Shown here piece after piece: positions 1 to 10,376 of a stretch of 28,175 nt of DNA. The stretch's first letter is position 1. Every line of letters begins with the position of its first letter. The DNA comes from Basidiobolus meristosporus CBS 931.73 (lineage: Eukaryota > Basidiobolomycota > Basidiobolomycetes > Basidiobolales > Basidiobolaceae). Under the pieces are notes generated by a model that did no database searches, was not told where the DNA came from, and saw only the letters and a list, made by a program, of their open reading frames with translations. Position numbers and translations under genes: made by a program. Location: assembly GCA_002104905.1 (NCBI GenBank), contig MCFE01000888.1, positions 1-28,175 of the forward strand, read 5' to 3'.

Positions 1-400
1 AAGGCAAGTACCCCCAACAGTGCCCATGTCATGTGAACATCCTGGTTTCATAACCCTCCTATCCTACTACCATAAGAGGTAACTACATGACACAGAGGTT
101 TCATATTACCACTATCTGATTGGCTAGGTGCTACTATGTCTCATAGAACAATTTGCCAAGAATTTGCACTATTTTTAGTACACAATGACATGATTGGCTG
201 TCTACTACCTTCTGGAAACTTCCGGAAAGTATTTTCTAGCAAGAATTTGAGTAGCAAAAAAGTATATAAGGGAGGCTATCCCTTAAAATAAATCATCCCT
301 CTTCCAATATTCCAACTTATTGATTAGTGAGATCACCACTACCTATTACCATTACTTTCTGACTCAGACCTGCCAATACTCCCAGGAAACCTTGCTGACA
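1..400 (+). repeat. Probable LTR fragment (U3/R-like), element unknown
   Basis: No coding sequence is visible. The stretch looks like the promoter part of a retrotransposon LTR. There are two ATTGGCT (inverted CCAAT) boxes near 119 and 193. A TATA box (tatataa, 263-269) follows, then a small perfect hairpin (AAGGGA/TCCCTT, 268-284) and an AATAAA at 287-292. The ATTGGCT box and the phrase agcaaaaa...tatata also occur in the 1.22-kb LTR-like insertion at 11891-13114, though the rest does not align by eye. The left edge lies outside the window, and no TG/CA boundary or primer site could be fixed, so this remains a suggestion. From 400 to 865 I see only AT-rich sequence and a chance 69-codon frame. 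Confidence 0.3.
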
Positions 401-865
401 GCCAACTGACCTTGGAGGTGCTACTTGTGAGGAATACTCAGAGTAGGTATACTTTATTTTATTTGATTGTTTTCCCAAACTTGTTCTTGTACAGGCAAAG
501 ATACTTTTCAGTCTTTGTAACTATTGGTCAAAGCTGCATTCTTATCAAGTCCCTGTTGGTGGAGTTTACAGTTGTTTTGGATTTGGAAGCTTTAGTACAC
601 TGTCATCTCAAAGGATGTTGAAGCCAGTATAAACTTTTGTCAAGACACCAACTAAGTTGGGGATTGTAGTTTGATAGTTTTCCTTTGACAAGCTTGAGGC
701 TTTATCCCCCTTCATATTAGATTAGACAAAAGACCCAGTATTCCTAGCAAGCTTTTGCCAGAGGTTATTCCACCCAGTCAACACCCCACACACCTTCACA
801 CTTGAGAAGTGTTGGCCGTGTTTTGCCCTTTGGACTTATACACCACCACAGCACCACTTCTCTAG

Positions 866-1396
866 TCACAACATTACATCATTCACAAGTGGATAAATTA
901 CTGGGCTAACTTGGCTCCATAAAGTGTCCTTGGCATTTGTTTCAACAGGTGTGGCCTCATTGCATATTGGGATTTGAGTGGGCTCATGCATGGTACTGTT
1001 GTTAGGGGAGATAGGCTCAAAATCCATCAGTGAGCCTTCTTTGTCAGAGCAATCATTCTGCATGCCATATTTAGAAGGCTGAGGTGAGCCTAAAGGTGTC
1101 ACAAACTCACCTGACTCAGTTTGTACAAGGTGACAAAGACAGTCAGGTGCTAATATAGAAGTATCAAGCGGCTGGCAAGATACTCTTAGTACAGTAGTGA
1201 CTGATGAATGGCCAAATATGACTTGTGTGGCAGAACATTGGCCATAATTCTTTTTATACTTCCAATGCTCTGTGCATGTTTAATGACTGAGAGGCTTGCT
1301 ACAATTGTCACATGATCTTTTTTCTCTTCTCTTACAGCATTGAATCAAAGTAGTCTTGTCTATGGGGCAAATAATTTGCCCTTCAAAAATGTGGAA
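866..1396 (-). pseudogene. Decayed Cys/His-rich reading frame, function unknown
   Basis: One minus-strand frame is open from 1396 to the stop at 866-868 except for a single TAA at 1280-1282, about 175 codons in all. The upper half is rich in Cys and His and basic residues: a CC pair, a CDNC motif, then after the stop TCTEHW and NYGQC. That spacing suggests a metal-binding finger. The lower half is acidic and Ser/Pro-rich with no motif I know. The composition reads as genuine coding sequence, and a protein-like frame survives on both sides of one nonsense codon. I do not recognise the family. It could be a transposon accessory gene or a fragment of a host gene, and no start codon can be chosen. 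Confidence 0.4.
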
Positions 1397-1580
1397 CTAT
1401 TATATCACTTTTTGGTCAATACTCATGTAAATTTAAGAAAGTCTTGTATTTGAGACATTATACCTACATGAATGTAGGACTCAATGATGAACTGCCATAG
1501 TAAGCATTATAAGTAGTGGAACCATATACACATGTATATGCAGCACTATTTCCCCTTTGGTTTGACTCACTTCCATATAT

Positions 1581-3537
1581 ATGCTGCCAAAAAATAAAGC
1601 AAAGTTGTCTGGTTCCCAACCAAACCCCACTGCTGATGGCAGCAGAAGTACAGATGGACAACAGCTTGCTTTAACATTCAGTGCAACTAGTGGGGCTACA
1701 TCCAAAAAAAGTCATGTTGGCAGTGTGCCCACTAAAGGTAATAATGCAGACTCCTCAGGCTCTCAGTCAAGTAGGCAATTGGGAATCTCTACAGAGCTGC
1801 TAGCTGACCATAATGCTCCGGCAGATGAGAATGTAGTAAACTCAGTACCCTCAGTTGAAGACCAGCAAGCGGCTGTCATAACATAATCACCACCCATTTT
1901 AACAAGTATGTTGTCAACTCATACCAAAGCATTCATGAAGCAATTAGGTGTAGTGGCTGATAGGATAGATGCAATGGCCCAGAGATATCACAAAATAGTC
2001 CCAAAATAGGATGAGCAGACAATATGTGTAGAGTAATCAATAACCCAGGTAGAGAAAGCAGTGTCTTTGCTGCAAAGAAGGAACTCAATTAGCTCAATGT
2101 CACAGCCAAGAATTGAGCCATTTCCTGATGTAAAAGCAGAGGAACTCTGTACAGTCTTGGAAGCACAACAACAGTGCCCAAAGATAACACCCACAGAAGA
2201 ACCTATCCTAGTGCGGGAGGGAGACAATGTGGTATTTATACCTAAGCCTAAAAGTTAGATGCATTGAAGATCTGTGAAGCCATTGAGTGCAATAATGAAG
2301 AGTGGGCTAATATTCAAGAGGTTGTCAGAAGTCTAGCACACCATCACCTTAAGGCTGGTACACCATAGGACCATCAGGAACTCAAAGCCAAGCAGAATGC
2401 GCTTGACTTGTTCCATGATCATTATCCTGGGTTCAAACAGGCAAACAGATTTTGGGCCAGCATTGGTATGCTAAGAAAGTATCTTAAGAATAGCCAAAAT
2501 TATCAAAGGCAGAAGAACAAGGGTGCCATGGCTAAAAACCAGCTGCTTCCTCAAGAGCCTGTTACAAGCAGAGCCAAAAGCTCCAGACAAGCATTAAAAA
2601 GACATTAGGTAGCTGGAAGAGTGCTAATTAGGGACAAGCAGGCAGAAACAGATGTACCAGAACAACATTTATCAAGGAAAAAGCATAGTACCACTCAAAA
2701 AGCTCTTAGTCAAAGTAGCAGTGAAGAATTTGGCAGTGACAAAAACCAGCAGCTTTTACAAGAGCCCATCACAAACATGGTTGAGAGCTTGAAATAAGTG
2801 GGAAAGAAACGTCAGGTTGTCAGAAGAGTGGTAACCAGGGACAAGCAGGCCAAAACAGATGCATCAGAACAGATCTTATCAAGGAGAAAATATAGTTCAT
2901 AACAAGAAGCACTCAAACAAACTAGCAGTGAAAGACCTGGCAGTGATAAGGAAAAAGGTAAAGGGAAAATGTCTACCTAGGCCTGAGAGAGGGAGCATGC
3001 AAAAAAATGCAGTACTTGCCAATTAATGCTGCAAGCCTGGAACAGGCTGAATCCCATCATACCCAAGAAGAATTACCAACAATAAAACAGCTGTTTTCAC
3101 AAGAGTAGGGAGTGCAGCCAGTTGAGCTACACTCTAGCAAGGTAGATGAGTTTACAAAAAAAGGCAATTTGTCTACCACAGCCTCCACATCCTCTATTGT
3201 TGACACAGTGGAGATCCCACTGACAGACAATGCTACAATGTCAAGAACTCAAAAGACTATCACAATGCCTTCAGTGGAATTCTGGAACATTAATAGCCAA
3301 ACCAAGAGAAATGATTGAGGTAGGCAGTAGGAAGTAAGAAAAAGAGACAATCCATATACACAAATGTAGGATATGGTTGAGTGTCTGGGATCCAAAAATG
3401 AGAGAATTGGCAGAAGACCAATCAAAAGCCACTAATGCATCACTGTGATGAAATTTTTGACAAAGTTTTTTGAGTAAACTGGTGTGCAATTAGCTTTCAA
3501 TGGTCTCTGCATGGTGTCCTGATGGGATCAGTACCTC
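1581..3537 (+). pseudogene. Long decayed reading frame with internal tandem repeat, unknown (possibly TE-derived)
   Basis: A single degenerate gene can be followed through three frames. The first runs from ATG 1581 to about 2256, with in-frame stops near 1884, 2007 and 2034. A shift near 2258 leads into a second frame up to about 2990, with stops near 2367, 2606, 2795 and 2900. A third frame covers about 3000-3537, including an open stretch at 3112-3318. The N-terminal part is Ser/Gln/Thr-rich. The middle has a compact, conserved-looking block (EEWANIQEVV, then AHHHLKAGTP, then DLFHDHYPGFKQANRFWASI). A Lys/Arg-rich tandem repeat follows, and then a polar tail. I recognise no gag zinc knuckle, protease or polymerase. 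It lies just upstream of copia I but does not belong to it, because copia I has its own gag. Function is not known. Confidence 0.4.
2534..2950 (+). repeat. Imperfect tandem repeat, period about 207 bp (69 codons), in a decayed frame
   Basis: The phrase AAAAACCAGC-GCTT...CAAGAGCC occurs at 2534 and again at 2741, 207 bp apart. The following block (agggacaagcaggc, then atcaaggag/aaa, then agcagtgaa) occurs near 2631 and again near 2839. Period and phase keep the same reading frame. At protein level the repeated phrases are RDKQAxTD, EQxLSRxK and SSSE..GSDK. This is about two diverged copies of a 69-residue unit. Confidence 0.6.
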
Positions 3538-3610
3538 TTAGTCATAGGACTTTAAATTTGTGACGGCCTTTTGATGGGATCATTACAATAATTTTTCATA
3601 GGGTTCATCT

Positions 3611-3958
3611 TGTTGTAAAAATTTGTAATTCCACCTAAATATTCACCTAACTTAGTCACTTAGAGCATTACCCTCAAATCCTAGAGAATACTGACCAAAT
3701 TCCTTGTTGGGATTTACTTAGAATATTTTCATCAAAATACCAGGTACCCAGAACATGAAAATTCTCAAAGTTGTCCAAACAGCCCTAAACTTTGCACACA
3801 TGTTCTTGGGACCTTCCTTAACCTATTCTATGTGTTTGTAATGCCAAGACCAGGTAAAAGTATAAATATTATTTTACATTGAATAAATCATTAAGTGAAA
3901 ACCTCATAATCTACTTGTTCTCCCAATCACTTCCAATATCTCCAAGACTCTTACAACA
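3611..3958 (+). repeat. 5' LTR of copia I (348 bp)
   Basis: The LTR begins TGTTGTAAAA and ends CTTACAACA, with short inverted ends TGTTG/CAACA. It matches the start of the 3' LTR at 7723 and, inverted, the LTR at 15222-15567. Regulatory signals visible inside are a TATA-like tataaata near 3862 and an AATAAA near 3883. The primer site starts at the next base. Confidence 0.93.
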
Positions 3959-3970
3959 GGTTATGAGCCC
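3959..3970 (+). other. Primer binding site, half-tRNA initiator-Met type
   Basis: GGTTATGAGCCC directly follows the 5' LTR. It is the exact complement of GGGCTCATAACC, the anticodon stem-loop of fungal initiator tRNA-Met with the CAT anticodon in the middle. Priming from an internally cleaved tRNA-iMet half is known for Drosophila copia and yeast Ty5. That this element does the same is inferred from complementarity and position. Confidence 0.8.
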
Positions 3971-3989
3971 CAAGCTGTCACTCTCTGCA

Positions 3990-4829
3990 ATGTCTACTAC
4001 TGCTAATACTGGAATTTTTCCCTCTGCTGAAAAGTAGGATGGATCCATTTACCAAGTGTGGAAGGTGAAGATGAAGATGCTGCTACAAGAAAGAGGCCTT
4101 TGGGATATTGTCATGGGAGAAGAATGCCCTCCTAAAAGTGTGGGAGAGGAAGCCTTAAAGTACCAGAAGAAAGAACAAAGTGCCTTTAACTGCATTTGCC
4201 TTAATGTTAAGGTCAAATTGCTAATTCAATGCTCAAGAGCAAAAATGGCAAAGAATGCCTGGAAGTCATTAGAGAACACCTACCAGTCATGTTCAGCTGC
4301 CAAAAAAATGTATCTGAGACAAAAATTCTTTACTACAAAGATGCTGCCAGGAGAAGAAATGAAAAATCTAATTAACAGAATTACCCTGCTGGTAGATGAA
4401 ATGGAATCTGTGGGCGTACCAACTACTGATGAGGATGTGATAGTTACCATCCTGAATAGCCTGACAGACAAGTTTCAGGGCCTTGTATCAGCCCTAGAGT
4501 CCAGAACTGAGGATTTGACATTAAATTATGTATATGGAAGGCTCCTGGATGAAGAATTAAGAAAATCAAGTGCCAATAAGAAGGAAGAAGAAAATGCTTT
4601 AATAAGCAATGATAGCCAACAAAGGAGGTACCCAAGACCCTACAAAGGCAACAGCAACCTATTTTGCAACTACTACAAAAGGAAAGGACACACATCAGAC
4701 TGGTGTCTCAAAAATAGAGATTATCAGCAAAAGAAGCCTGAATATGGAAATGCTGCAACCACTGAAGATAGACTATCCATATCTGCACTAAATATGACCA
4801 CAAACAAGGATTCTAAGACGTGGTATATT
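3990..4829 (+). pseudogene. gag: copia I gag (UBN2-type), nonsense codon and truncated C-terminus
   Basis: This is the nucleocapsid precursor of a copia element. The ATG at 3990 is chosen because it aligns with the homologous ATG of copia II (26563, minus). Codon 16 is TAG (4035-4037) where copia II has TTG. After it the frame is open to the TIR insertion at 4830. The capsid-like part (GLWDIVMGEE, AWKSLENTYQS, LINRITLLVDEM, ILNSLTDKF) is typical UBN2 gag. A CCHC zinc knuckle near 4665-4710 is damaged: it reads CNYYKRKGHTSDWC, where copia II keeps CNYCKRKGHTSDWC, so the second Cys is now Tyr. The frame runs on toward protease (KTWYI) and stops just before the expected Asp-Ser/Thr-Gly. Any fused residues after 4830 belong to the insertion. 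Confidence 0.88.
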
Positions 4830-5216
4830 AGACTTGTTCCGTTGGATAGTGCCACATTGAGCCATGAGTGCCAAATGATGCCATAGTGTGCCAGAGAGGT
4901 CAAGTGAGCCTATACTTGGCCACAGAGTGTGAAACATAGCTCCGCATCTTCATGTAAAGTAGCCCCTGTGTTTCACCCATTGTGTTGGAGAAAATCCATT
5001 TTTTGACCTTTTTTTGTGGATCAATGTAGCTCAGGATGTGTAAGAGCACAAGCAGATTGAAGATATGCATCTGGTACTCAATACCCATGGCACTCTGAAT
5101 CTAGCTCCTGTAGCTTGTATCATGTCACAAAAATGAATGGCACTATCTTGGTCCACTGTTACTATCTGGCACTATAAGTGCTTTGTATAGATCTTACTTT
5201 AGGGCTAATATTTAAA
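4830..5216 (+). mobile_element. Partial TIR element of the AGACTTGTTC family inside copia I
   Basis: The copia frame breaks at 4830 exactly where AGACTTGTTC begins. The next bases (cgttggatagtgccaca) match the inverted right end of the large DDE transposons in this window, and further GTGCCA motifs follow. The preceding ATT (4827-4829) could be one copy of a 3-bp target duplication. No opposite GAACAAGTCT end is present, and copia coding resumes near 5217-5245. The right end was therefore lost together with copia protease and the first part of integrase. The interior (4900-5150) has no match that I can see elsewhere in the window. The right boundary is approximate. Confidence 0.6.
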
Positions 5217-5245
5217 TATAGTGCCAGATAGTAACAGTGGACCAA
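5148..5245. repeat. 29-bp perfect inverted repeat with 40-bp spacer at the copia I deletion junction
   Basis: Bases 5148-5176 are the exact reverse complement of 5217-5245, around a 40-bp spacer. The right arm is in frame with integrase (PDSNSGP then MKYLITFIDDYTR), so it is probably native copia sequence. The left arm would then be an inverted copy made when the junction formed. Confidence 0.85.
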
Positions 5246-7711
5246 TGAAGTATTTAATCACCTTTATTGATGATTATACAAGACAAACATGGGTCTACTT
5301 TATAGAGAGAAAGGAAGAAGCTCTGTCTAAGTTCAGGGAGTTTAAAGCTATGGTGGAGAGAGAAACTGGTGAAAAATCAAGAAAATATGCTCTGACAATG
5401 GTGGAGAATATACCTCAAAACTCTTCATCCACTTCTGCAACATTCATAGGATAAAGCAAGAGGCTACTGTATCATACTCCCCACAGCAAAATGGAGTAGC
5501 AGAACAAGCTAACAGATCAATAATTGATATGGCAAGATCTATGATCCATGATCAATAACTATCCTATGATTTTTGGGCAGAATCAGTTGCCACTGCTGTA
5601 TACCTTAAAAATAGGAGCTATAACAGAATACTTTGTGATTCTACTCCATTTGAAGCATGGTATGGATACAGACCAAGTGCATAACATCTAAGAATATTTG
5701 GGTGTACAGCATATGGCAAAAAACTGGCTGGAAATCAGTCAAAATTTGAACCAAAGAGTGTAAAATGCATATTTTTGGCCTACTGCAATGAGAGTAAGGC
5801 ATACAGCCTCTACAATACCAAAGCAAAGAAGCTGATCAAGTCCAGGGATGTGTTTTTTGATGAAAATTCAAGATTTTCACAAAAAATGACACCAGACAAT
5901 GACAAAAATTTGATCTCAAGTCCACCAATTGTCAGGATTGAATCAGTGCAAAACAATGAAGATTTTTTCACTCCAGAGGACTCTACAACTGTGGTTCAGC
6001 CAGAATTAGTGCCCAGGAATATCCCAGAAGTGATCATTCCAGTATCAAATGCCCGGAGATCAAATTGGACAAGAAATAGCCCAAATTACTATATCAATGA
6101 GGGTACAAACTTAGCCTATGCCTATTCAGTCCATGTTGATGAGCCACAGACTGTAAAAGAGGCCTTAAATAGCCCTCAGACCAAGTTTTGGAGATCTGCA
6201 ATGACTGAGGAATATCAGGCCCTGATGGAAAATCAAACTTGGGACTTAGTCAAATTACCAATCAACCAAAAATCAATTGGATGCAGATGGGGCTTCAAGA
6301 CAAAATACAAGGCTGATGGTACAATTGAAAGATAAAAAGCAAGACTTGTAGCCAAAGGATACTCTCAAACAAAAGGACTTGACTATACTGAGACCTTTGC
6401 ACCGGTAGCCAAGTTTAATTCCATCAGATTAATATTGGCTATTGCAGCCAAATATAAGTATTTATTCATCAAATGGATGTAGAAGCTGCATTTTTGAAAG
6501 GAGAACTTGATGAGGACATGTATATGGACCAGCCGGATGGGTTTGCTGACCAAGATAACCCCCATTTGGTCTGCAAGCTTAAAAAGTCACTCTATGGTTG
6601 CAATCAATCACCAAGAGCCTGGAATTGCAAGATAGATTCTTATTTGGAATCTTTGAATTTCAAAAGAAGTAATGCTGACTATAGTATATACTATAAGCCA
6701 GATAGAGCAAATCCAGCTCTATTAGCTCTATATGTGGATGATCTTATTATAGCCACCAATAACCTAGAAACATTGGAAGAGACTAAATCCAGCCTAGCTA
6801 AGGAGTTCAAGATGTCCAATCTAGGAGAACTTAGTTACTACTTAGGGATTAAGCTCTCCATAGACAGAAGTACCCAGACTATCACCCTAAGTCAATCCAA
6901 TTATATCCAAGATATACTAAAGAAGTACCAAATGGAAGACTGTAAACCGGCAGCTACCCCAATGGCAACAAACCTTAACTTAGTCAAAACTCAACCAAAT
7001 CAAGAGAGCTTGGTGCCATCTGAAAGCCCTGACTTTCCTTATCAATCTATGGCCGGCAGTCTGATGTATATTATGCTTTGAACACATCCAGATATCTCAT
7101 ATTCAGTGGGAGTTGTCGGCCAACAAAATCAGAACTATGGATCTGATCATATTGCAGCAGTTAAGCGGATTTTTAGATACCTAAAAGGAACTGCTGATAT
7201 CTGCTTAAGATACACTTATAAGGATTCAGAACAGGATCTTGAGGGATACTCTGATGCTGCTTGGGGATAAAATTTGGAAGACAGAAGATCCACCACAGGA
7301 TACACCTTTCTTTACAGTAAAGGAGCAATTTCATGGAATTCAAGAAAGCAACCAACTGTAGCACTTTTCACCACAGAGCCAGAGTATATGGTAGCCTGTG
7401 AAGCTACAAAAGATGCAATGTGGTTAAGAAAACTTTTTACAGATTTAGGCCTATGTCAAAAAACACCTATTACTTTAATTCAAGATAATCAAGGATGCAT
7501 ACAATTAGGTAGAAATCCAACTTCTCATGCAAGAACCAAGCACATAGATATTAGACATCATTTCATACATGAAGCTATAGAGAATAACTTAGTTAGCTTA
7601 GTTTACTGTCCTACAATTGCAATGATTGCAGACATATTTACCAAACCATTAGCTAGAGACAAGTTTGAATATCTTAGGTCAAAATTAGGACTAGTCAATA
7701 AGAACATTTAG
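5217..7711 (+). pseudogene. pol: copia I pol remnant: partial integrase, reverse transcriptase, RNase H
   Basis: Integrase starts in mid-domain (MKYLITFIDDYTR). The first catalytic Asp region is deleted. The second Asp (SDNGGEY) and the Glu region (QQNGVAEQANR) are still readable after a 1-nt loss near 5385. Stops lie at 5556-5558, 5682-5684 and 6333-6335. A second 1-nt loss near 6465 moves into the RT frame ([13 protein letters not shown]). RT keeps its YVDD active site at 6731-6742. A TGA lies at 7079-7081. RNase H follows (GYSDAAWG, EYMVACEATKDAMWLR, DNQGCI, TKHIDIRHHFI) with a TAA at 7268-7270. The polyprotein ends at TAG 7709-7711. Domain order is copia type. Protease is absent. The closest relative here is copia II. 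Confidence 0.92.
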
Positions 7712-7722
7712 CTGGGTGGGAG
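7711..7722 (+). other. Polypurine tract of copia I
   Basis: The purine-rich run gctgggtgggag directly precedes the 3' LTR and overlaps the pol stop codon. The same position in copia II reads gctgagtggag. It is the expected plus-strand primer site. Confidence 0.75.
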
Positions 7723-8032
7723 TGTTGTAAAAATTTGTAATTCCACCTAAATATTCCCCTAACTTAGTCACTTAGAGCATTACCCTCAAATCCTAGAGAA
7801 TACTGACCAAATTCCTTGTTGGGATTTACTTAGAATATTTTCACCAAAATACCAGGTACCCAGAACATGAGAATTCTCAAAGTTGTCCAAACAGCCCCAA
7901 ACTTTGCACACATGTTCTTGGGACCCTCCTTAACCTATTCTATGTGTTTGTAATGCCAAGACCAGGTAAAAGTATAAATATTATTTAACATTGAATAAAT
8001 CATTAAGTGAAAAGCACATAATCTACTTGTTC
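7723..8032 (+). repeat. 3' LTR of copia I, truncated
   Basis: This matches 5' LTR positions 1-310 with 8 differences by hand count, then diverges abruptly after ctacttgttc. The final 38 bp, including the CAACA end, are missing. TATA-like and AATAAA signals are retained. Confidence 0.9.
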
Positions 8033-8181
8033 ATTTTTCTCTCACTTCTCTGTCTCTGGCTTGGGTAGATTTTTTTTAACTTACCTTTATCACTGACAGC
8101 CAGGTATTGAACTGCTGCTTTGCCTGAGTGCTTCTTGTATTGAACAATGTTTTCTCTGCAACAAATGATGTGCCAGCAGGC
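8033..8181. other. Unassigned 149 bp between truncated LTR and transposon A
   Basis: This stretch is neither LTR nor part of the transposon family as judged from the other copies. On the minus strand it is open and Lys/Arg-rich (IVQYKKHSGKAAVQYLAVSD, then KGKLKKIYPSQRQRSERK). It might be a coding fragment of another element. I do not recognise it. Confidence 0.3.
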
Positions 8182-8918
8182 AGACTTATTCCATTGTACC
8201 ATGCCAGGGTGTGCAGCACAATCCTCAGTTGTTAAGAAAAACCAGGTGCAATGCTGTAGCCACCAGAAGGCAGGATTGCTCTTGGACAATTTTGTGCTGT
8301 ATGGGAAAATCTTGCACAGTATAGCACAATCTGACACAATAAGGCTGGCCCAGATGATTGCACCAACTTGTAATGCTTGCATCATATTAACAACTGGACA
8401 CCACTATAAAGGTAGGTAAAATCCAGTATTTGGATATGTTTCTTCAATGTGAATGGGAATCAATGCATATCACACTATGAGCAACACTGATACTTACCAT
8501 TTTGGTTACTATCATTCCAATTGGACAGAATTTCAGTGATTGATTGGTCTAAAAGTATCCTCAAGCTGTGAGCCCCCAATTGGCTCATTGACCAATACAG
8601 GCTACCTGATTTGTTTTCAAATATTGCATTTTGCCCACAAGCCAGTAAGTTCCTGTTTTTAGTGATTGGACTAGGTTCTATAGCTAGCATGTGACCTATG
8701 GGTAGGTGCAAGACAGATCAACAGCTACACTGGTGCTACAGATGATGTTTAAGTATGCAGGGTGTTTATTTAAATGGGTTTTGTCCCAAATATACAACAA
8801 CCATCATATCACTTATATAAAAAATTTGTGACCACTGGTATACAATGGCTCAATTCAGATTGTAAAAAATCATATGTTGTTGGATTTTGATGAATGATAG
8901 CAATTCAACACAAGCACA

Positions 8919-10152
8919 TCATCTTCTCCTAGGTTTTTCTTGCACAGAGCCTACTACTGAAGCATTTTGTAGAAATTCACTTTGCACAATTAAACTACAT
9001 CCTTCTTGACAGTGATCTTAACTACTTGTGTACTTGTAGTCAGTATTTTGCCTCTTAATTCATGAGTGCAGTGCTGCAGCTTGGCCACACTGAGTTACTC
9101 CAGATGGTGTTATAAAACTGGCTCAAAGTACCATATGCTAAAGTGTTGTTTTACTTGCCAAAGGCTCCTGTAGTGGAGGCACTTCTAGTGGATCATTGTC
9201 AGCCAGTTTACCAGAAGTAACTTGCTGAAGGTCAGGTATAAAAGCACACACAGGCACAAGTTGATGCCTTGGCCGAGTTTGATGTAATGCCACTTGTTAA
9301 TGTGGCTTGGTCTGCTCTAAAGAACTCATGTTTAGTTGAGCAGTTTGGCATGATCTAGTTCTTTTGTTCTGGACTGCACATGCTGACTCATGCACATTAA
9401 CCTGCTACATGGTGCTGCTGTGAAGGGTGTTGGCATGGACTAAAATGACATGTGCTGGCACACTGGCATTGCAAGGGGTGGTAAGAAATCCAACAAGGCA
9501 TGCTGATGCAATCTAGATGCAGTACCTGCAGTTTCTATTCTTCCTCTTGTTGCTCACCTTTTGATACCTCAATGTATTCACTTACCCTCTGTCTGATACT
9601 TTAGAACTGCTGCCTTGATGAGTCCTGTTTGTATTGCTCTTGGAAGCCACTTGCCTCTACTAATATATCTTGCAGTATATTAGTTATTTGAGGCAAAAAC
9701 TCACTTCAAACCTCCTTGGTTCCCAAAGTTGAGCCATGTAAAGATGTGTCTGGTCCATACTGTGCAAATTGCATGCAGCATTGTTTGTGGGCAGCTTCCT
9801 CATCAAATCCCCTCACTCTCAGCTCATTCTTGAGTTCAACACTTGTCTTGTTTTATATCTTCTTAAATACATCTGCAGGCATCTTAATGTAGAACTTATG
9901 CCACAACTTTCTACTCAAGGCCTTTCATCTCTGTTGACTCTCTGAGGTATCCAGTTCTGCTAGATTAATGAGTAGTGCCAAAATATCTGTATGAAGGCTA
10001 ATCATATACACCTGGGCCATTCTAAAGTCATTTGTCAATAACCCAAATGGATCCTAAATTGCCTTCTCCAATCCAGACTATCCTAGTGAGCTGGGGGATG
10101 GGTTTTGTCTGGGTTGTACTAAAGATATGTTGAGACTTGGTATAGGGACCAT
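8919..10152 (-). pseudogene. Accessory gene of transposon A (decayed)
   Basis: This is homologous along its length to the minus-strand genes of B and C and to the plus-strand gene of E. The start at 10152 (MVPIPSL-like) is chosen because all four copies align there. The frame contains many stops, for example TGA and TAA shortly after the SESQQR motif, where relatives have W and Y codons. At the SES-QQR site A keeps CAA (Gln), whereas B and C have TGA. The predicted role is an accessory DNA-binding or complex-forming protein of the transposon. That is inferred from two-gene PIF/Harbinger elements, in which the second gene is usually Myb/SANT-like; I see no clear Myb repeat here. Confidence 0.75.
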
Positions 10153-10376
10153 ACTGACAGATTTCAATACTTATACAGCAGTATATTGGCATCAACCTTG
10201 TTCTGTTGGATAGTGCCACATAGTGCCAGCCTGTTTATAGTACCAGATCAATCTGGCATTCTATGGCACCATCTGGCACTATGATCTCTACCATAATGCC
10301 AGTGGTAGGATATAGCTACTGGTAATTTTACTCTATCTTAATTATGTTGCTCAGAGCAGTGCTTTCCTTGCTTTAT

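Larger units (their letters stand above)
3611..8032 (+). mobile_element. Ty1/copia LTR retrotransposon I (defective)
   Basis: The order is 5' LTR (3611-3958), primer binding site, gag, a TIR-element insertion that replaces protease and the first part of integrase, remaining integrase, reverse transcriptase, RNase H, polypurine tract, and 3' LTR (7723-8032). IN before RT identifies Ty1/copia. By hand count the two LTRs differ at 8 positions over the 310 bp they share, so the insertion is fairly old. The last 38 bp of the 3' LTR are missing, so no target-site duplication can be tested. There are stops in gag, IN, RT and RNase H and two frameshifts in pol. The element cannot be autonomous. Confidence 0.93.

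Noticed and set aside
412-621. 69-codon plus-strand frame near the left edge
   Set aside because: Hydrophobic, low-complexity translation of AT-rich DNA; no motif, no homologous copy in the window and no frame continuity beyond it.
4609-4791. Alternative frame over the copia I zinc knuckle
   Set aside because: It is the shadow of gag; the real frame carries the CCHC-like motif and aligns with copia II.
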